DNA of 64,000 bases from Galbibacter kalidii (lineage in GTDB: Bacteria; Bacteroidota; Bacteroidia; Flavobacteriales; Flavobacteriaceae), in NCBI RefSeq assembly GCF_026241135.1, contig NZ_JAPFGA010000012.1, positions 62,001 through 126,000 on the forward strand, read 5' to 3'. A program made the translations under genes and the position numbers. Of this stretch, positions 62,564-64,000 are shown piece after piece; the stretch's first letter is position 1, and the number at the start of each line of letters is the position of its first letter. The notes below the pieces were generated by a model, which was not told the origin of the DNA, made no database searches, and saw nothing but the letters and a program-made list of their open reading frames with translations.

Positions 62564-64000
62564 ATGAAAGTATTAAAATTTGGCGGCACCTCGGTTGCCA
62601 ATGCCCAAAATATAGAAAAAGTTAAAAATATTGTTGCCAACACCCTAAAAGAACAAAAAACAACGGTTGTTGTTTCCGCTTTTGGAGGGGTAACTGACAT
62701 GCTTGTCAAAGCCTCTTTACTGGCTTCGGCACAAGACGAATCCTACAAATCTGTTTTAGAAGATATTGAAGACAGACATCTAAAGGTTATTCAAGAACTG
62801 ATTGACATCAACAATCAAAGTAAAGTAGTAAGTGCTATAAAAAGAGAACTCAACGTACTTGAAACCCTTTTGGAAGGTGCATTCCTCATAGGAGAAACTA
62901 CTTCAAAATTATTAGATAAAATTGTTGGTTATGGCGAACTTTTATCATCATTCATTATCAATGAGTACTTTATAAAAGAAGGCATAGACAGTGTTCATAA
63001 AGACAGTCGGACTCTTATCAAAACCGACAATCAATTCGGGAGAGCGGCTGTCGACTTTAAGACCACCAACGAACTATGCGAAAATTATTTCGGAACAGTA
63101 ACCTATCAGGTTGTTGTGCTTCCGGGTTTTGTAGCTTCATCTACCAAAGGAGAATCTACAACCCTAGGCCGTGGCGGATCGGATTATACCGCAGCTATTA
63201 TCGCAGCAGCTGTCGATGCCGAACTCCTAGAAATATGGACCGATGTAAGTGGTATGTTTACTGCCAATCCAAAATTAGTCAAGCAGGCCTTTGCTATTCC
63301 GCACATCTCTTATGAGGAAGCCATGGAGTTGTCACATTTCGGAGCCAAAGTATTGTATCCGCCTACTATCCAACCCGTATTGTCAAAAGGGATTTCCATT
63401 CATATAAAAAACACCTTTGCTCCTGATGAGGAAGGTACGCTGATCAAAAAAAATACCAACGGAAAAACAAGGGCCGTAAGAGGTATCAGTCATATTGAAA
63501 ACATTTCGCTGATCTCTTTGGAAGGAAGTGGTATGGTGGGTATCCCGGGCATATCAAAGCGCTTCTTCGAGGTGCTTTCTGAAGCCAAAGTGAGCGTAGT
63601 GTTCATCACCCAGGCTTCATCAGAACACTCAATTTGTATAGGTGTTTCCAGTGAAGATGCAGAAAACGCTAAAGACGCTTTAGAAAGAGCTTTTGAATAT
63701 GAAATGACCCTTAAGAAAATCAATCCGGTGATCGTGGAAGATGATCTTGCCATCATCGCATTGGTCGGTGATAATATGAAGAGCCATCAAGGACTTAGCG
63801 GACGTATGTTTAGTTCGCTTGGGAAAAACAACGTCAACATACGTGCTATCGCTCAAGGGGCATCAGAACGGAATATCTCCGCAGTCATCAATAAAAATGA
63901 TGTAAAGAAAGCTTTGAACACTCTGCACGAGCAATTTTTTGAAGATAAGATCAAGCAGCTCAACCTCTTCGTTATGGGAGTAGGAAATGTAGGGGAGAAA
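62564..64000 (+). CDS. thrA: bifunctional aspartokinase / homoserine dehydrogenase I (partial, runs off the window)
   Basis: The frame starts at the ATG 62564 and is still open at the window end; 479 codons are present of the roughly 810 expected. Aspartokinase domain: MKVLKFGGTSVANAQNI at the start, FGGVTDMLVKASLLA, GRGGSDYTAAIIAAA and TDVSGMFTANP, with SYEEAMELSHFGAKVLYPPT. Two ACT domains follow (about 310-460: ISLISLEGSGMVGIPGI and LAIIALVGDNMKSHQGLSG), expected to bind threonine as feedback inhibitor. The last residues LNLFVMGVGNVGEK are the NAD-binding turn of homoserine dehydrogenase, so the fusion is present. First gene of a thr operon, behind a leader peptide. Confidence 0.96.
   Translation, partial: MKVLKFGGTSVANAQNIEKVKNIVANTLKEQKTTVVVSAFGGVTDMLVKASLLASAQDESYKSVLEDIEDRHLKVIQELIDINNQSKVVSAIKRELNVLETLLEGAFLIGETTSKLLDKIVGYGELLSSFIINEYFIKEGIDSVHKDSRTLIKTDNQFGRAAVDFKTTNELCENYFGTVTYQVVVLPGFVASSTKGESTTLGRGGSDYTAAIIAAAVDAELLEIWTDVSGMFTANPKLVKQAFAIPHISYEEAMELSHFGAKVLYPPTIQPVLSKGISIHIKNTFAPDEEGTLIKKNTNGKTRAVRGISHIENISLISLEGSGMVGIPGISKRFFEVLSEAKVSVVFITQASSEHSICIGVSSEDAENAKDALERAFEYEMTLKKINPVIVEDDLAIIALVGDNMKSHQGLSGRMFSSLGKNNVNIRAIAQGASERNISAVINKNDVKKALNTLHEQFFEDKIKQLNLFVMGVGNVGEK

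Noticed and set aside
1-64000. tRNA, rRNA, CRISPR arrays and prophage genes
   Set aside because: I scanned the gaps between genes and found no cloverleaf-like sequence, no regular direct-repeat array, and no integrase, capsid or tail gene.

Overview
The window looks like chromosomal DNA of a marine- or soil-type member of the Flavobacteriaceae (Bacteroidota). The evidence is AT-rich non-coding DNA, a SusC/SusD pair, a TamB-tsaD divergent pair, DUF2911 and DUF4159 proteins, a ClpC with UVR segment, promoters of the Bacteroidota type (TTTG then TAnnTTTG), near absence of Shine-Dalgarno sequences, and dispersed short palindromic repeats. The species cannot be named from the sequence. No phage, insertion sequence with a transposase, CRISPR array, rRNA or tRNA was seen.

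Layout. 1-4110: tail of an alpha/beta hydrolase, two exported proteins of unknown role, a lipoprotein MsrB, a small membrane protein with a DUF2007 partner, and another membrane protein. 4440-13776: a minus-strand block gapN, ilvA, ilvC, ilvN, ilvB, ilvD. The five ilv genes cover the whole isoleucine/valine route. They are preceded by two consecutive Ile/Val-rich leader peptides, each followed by its own intrinsic terminator (tandem attenuators, 13471-13720). 13777-21230: an aldehyde dehydrogenase and a three-gene RND efflux system. 21391-28492: DUF2911 protein, TfoX-like protein, ribosomal protein S1, aldo/keto reductase, Crp-like regulator, a small acidic protein, an M23 peptidase and a HepT/MntA toxin-antitoxin pair. 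28595-39332: tamB facing away from tsaD-rsmE, then two further toxin-antitoxin pairs lying between rsmE and a DUF4159 / AI-2E exporter / THUMP-like methyltransferase run.

39417-49816 is a sugar-utilisation locus: LacI-type regulator, SusC, SusD, a protein with two DUF1080 (3-keto-glycoside hydrolase type) domains, an exported Gfo/Idh/MocA oxidoreductase, and glucuronate isomerase UxaC. It has no classical glycoside hydrolase or polysaccharide lyase. This suggests oxidative (3-keto) cleavage of a hexuronic-acid-containing glycoside, with the freed uronate fed to UxaC. Two palindromes between the regulator and susC are candidate operators.

49892-64000: a TPR protein and gyrA, divergent clpC, a RimB-RimK fusion, a small unknown protein, histidine ammonia-lyase, the NAD(P)H-hydrate repair enzyme, and the start of thrA, which runs off the window. 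thrA also has a leader reading frame with Ile/Thr codons behind a good promoter, so both branched-chain and threonine synthesis here seem to be sensed by ribosome stalling.

The most interesting points are the tandem ilv attenuators, the thrA leader, a four-copy hairpin-bearing repeat family (one copy lies in the ilv leader transcript and two copies show a compensated base pair), the hydrolase-free uronoside locus, and an in-frame gene remnant just before uxaC.
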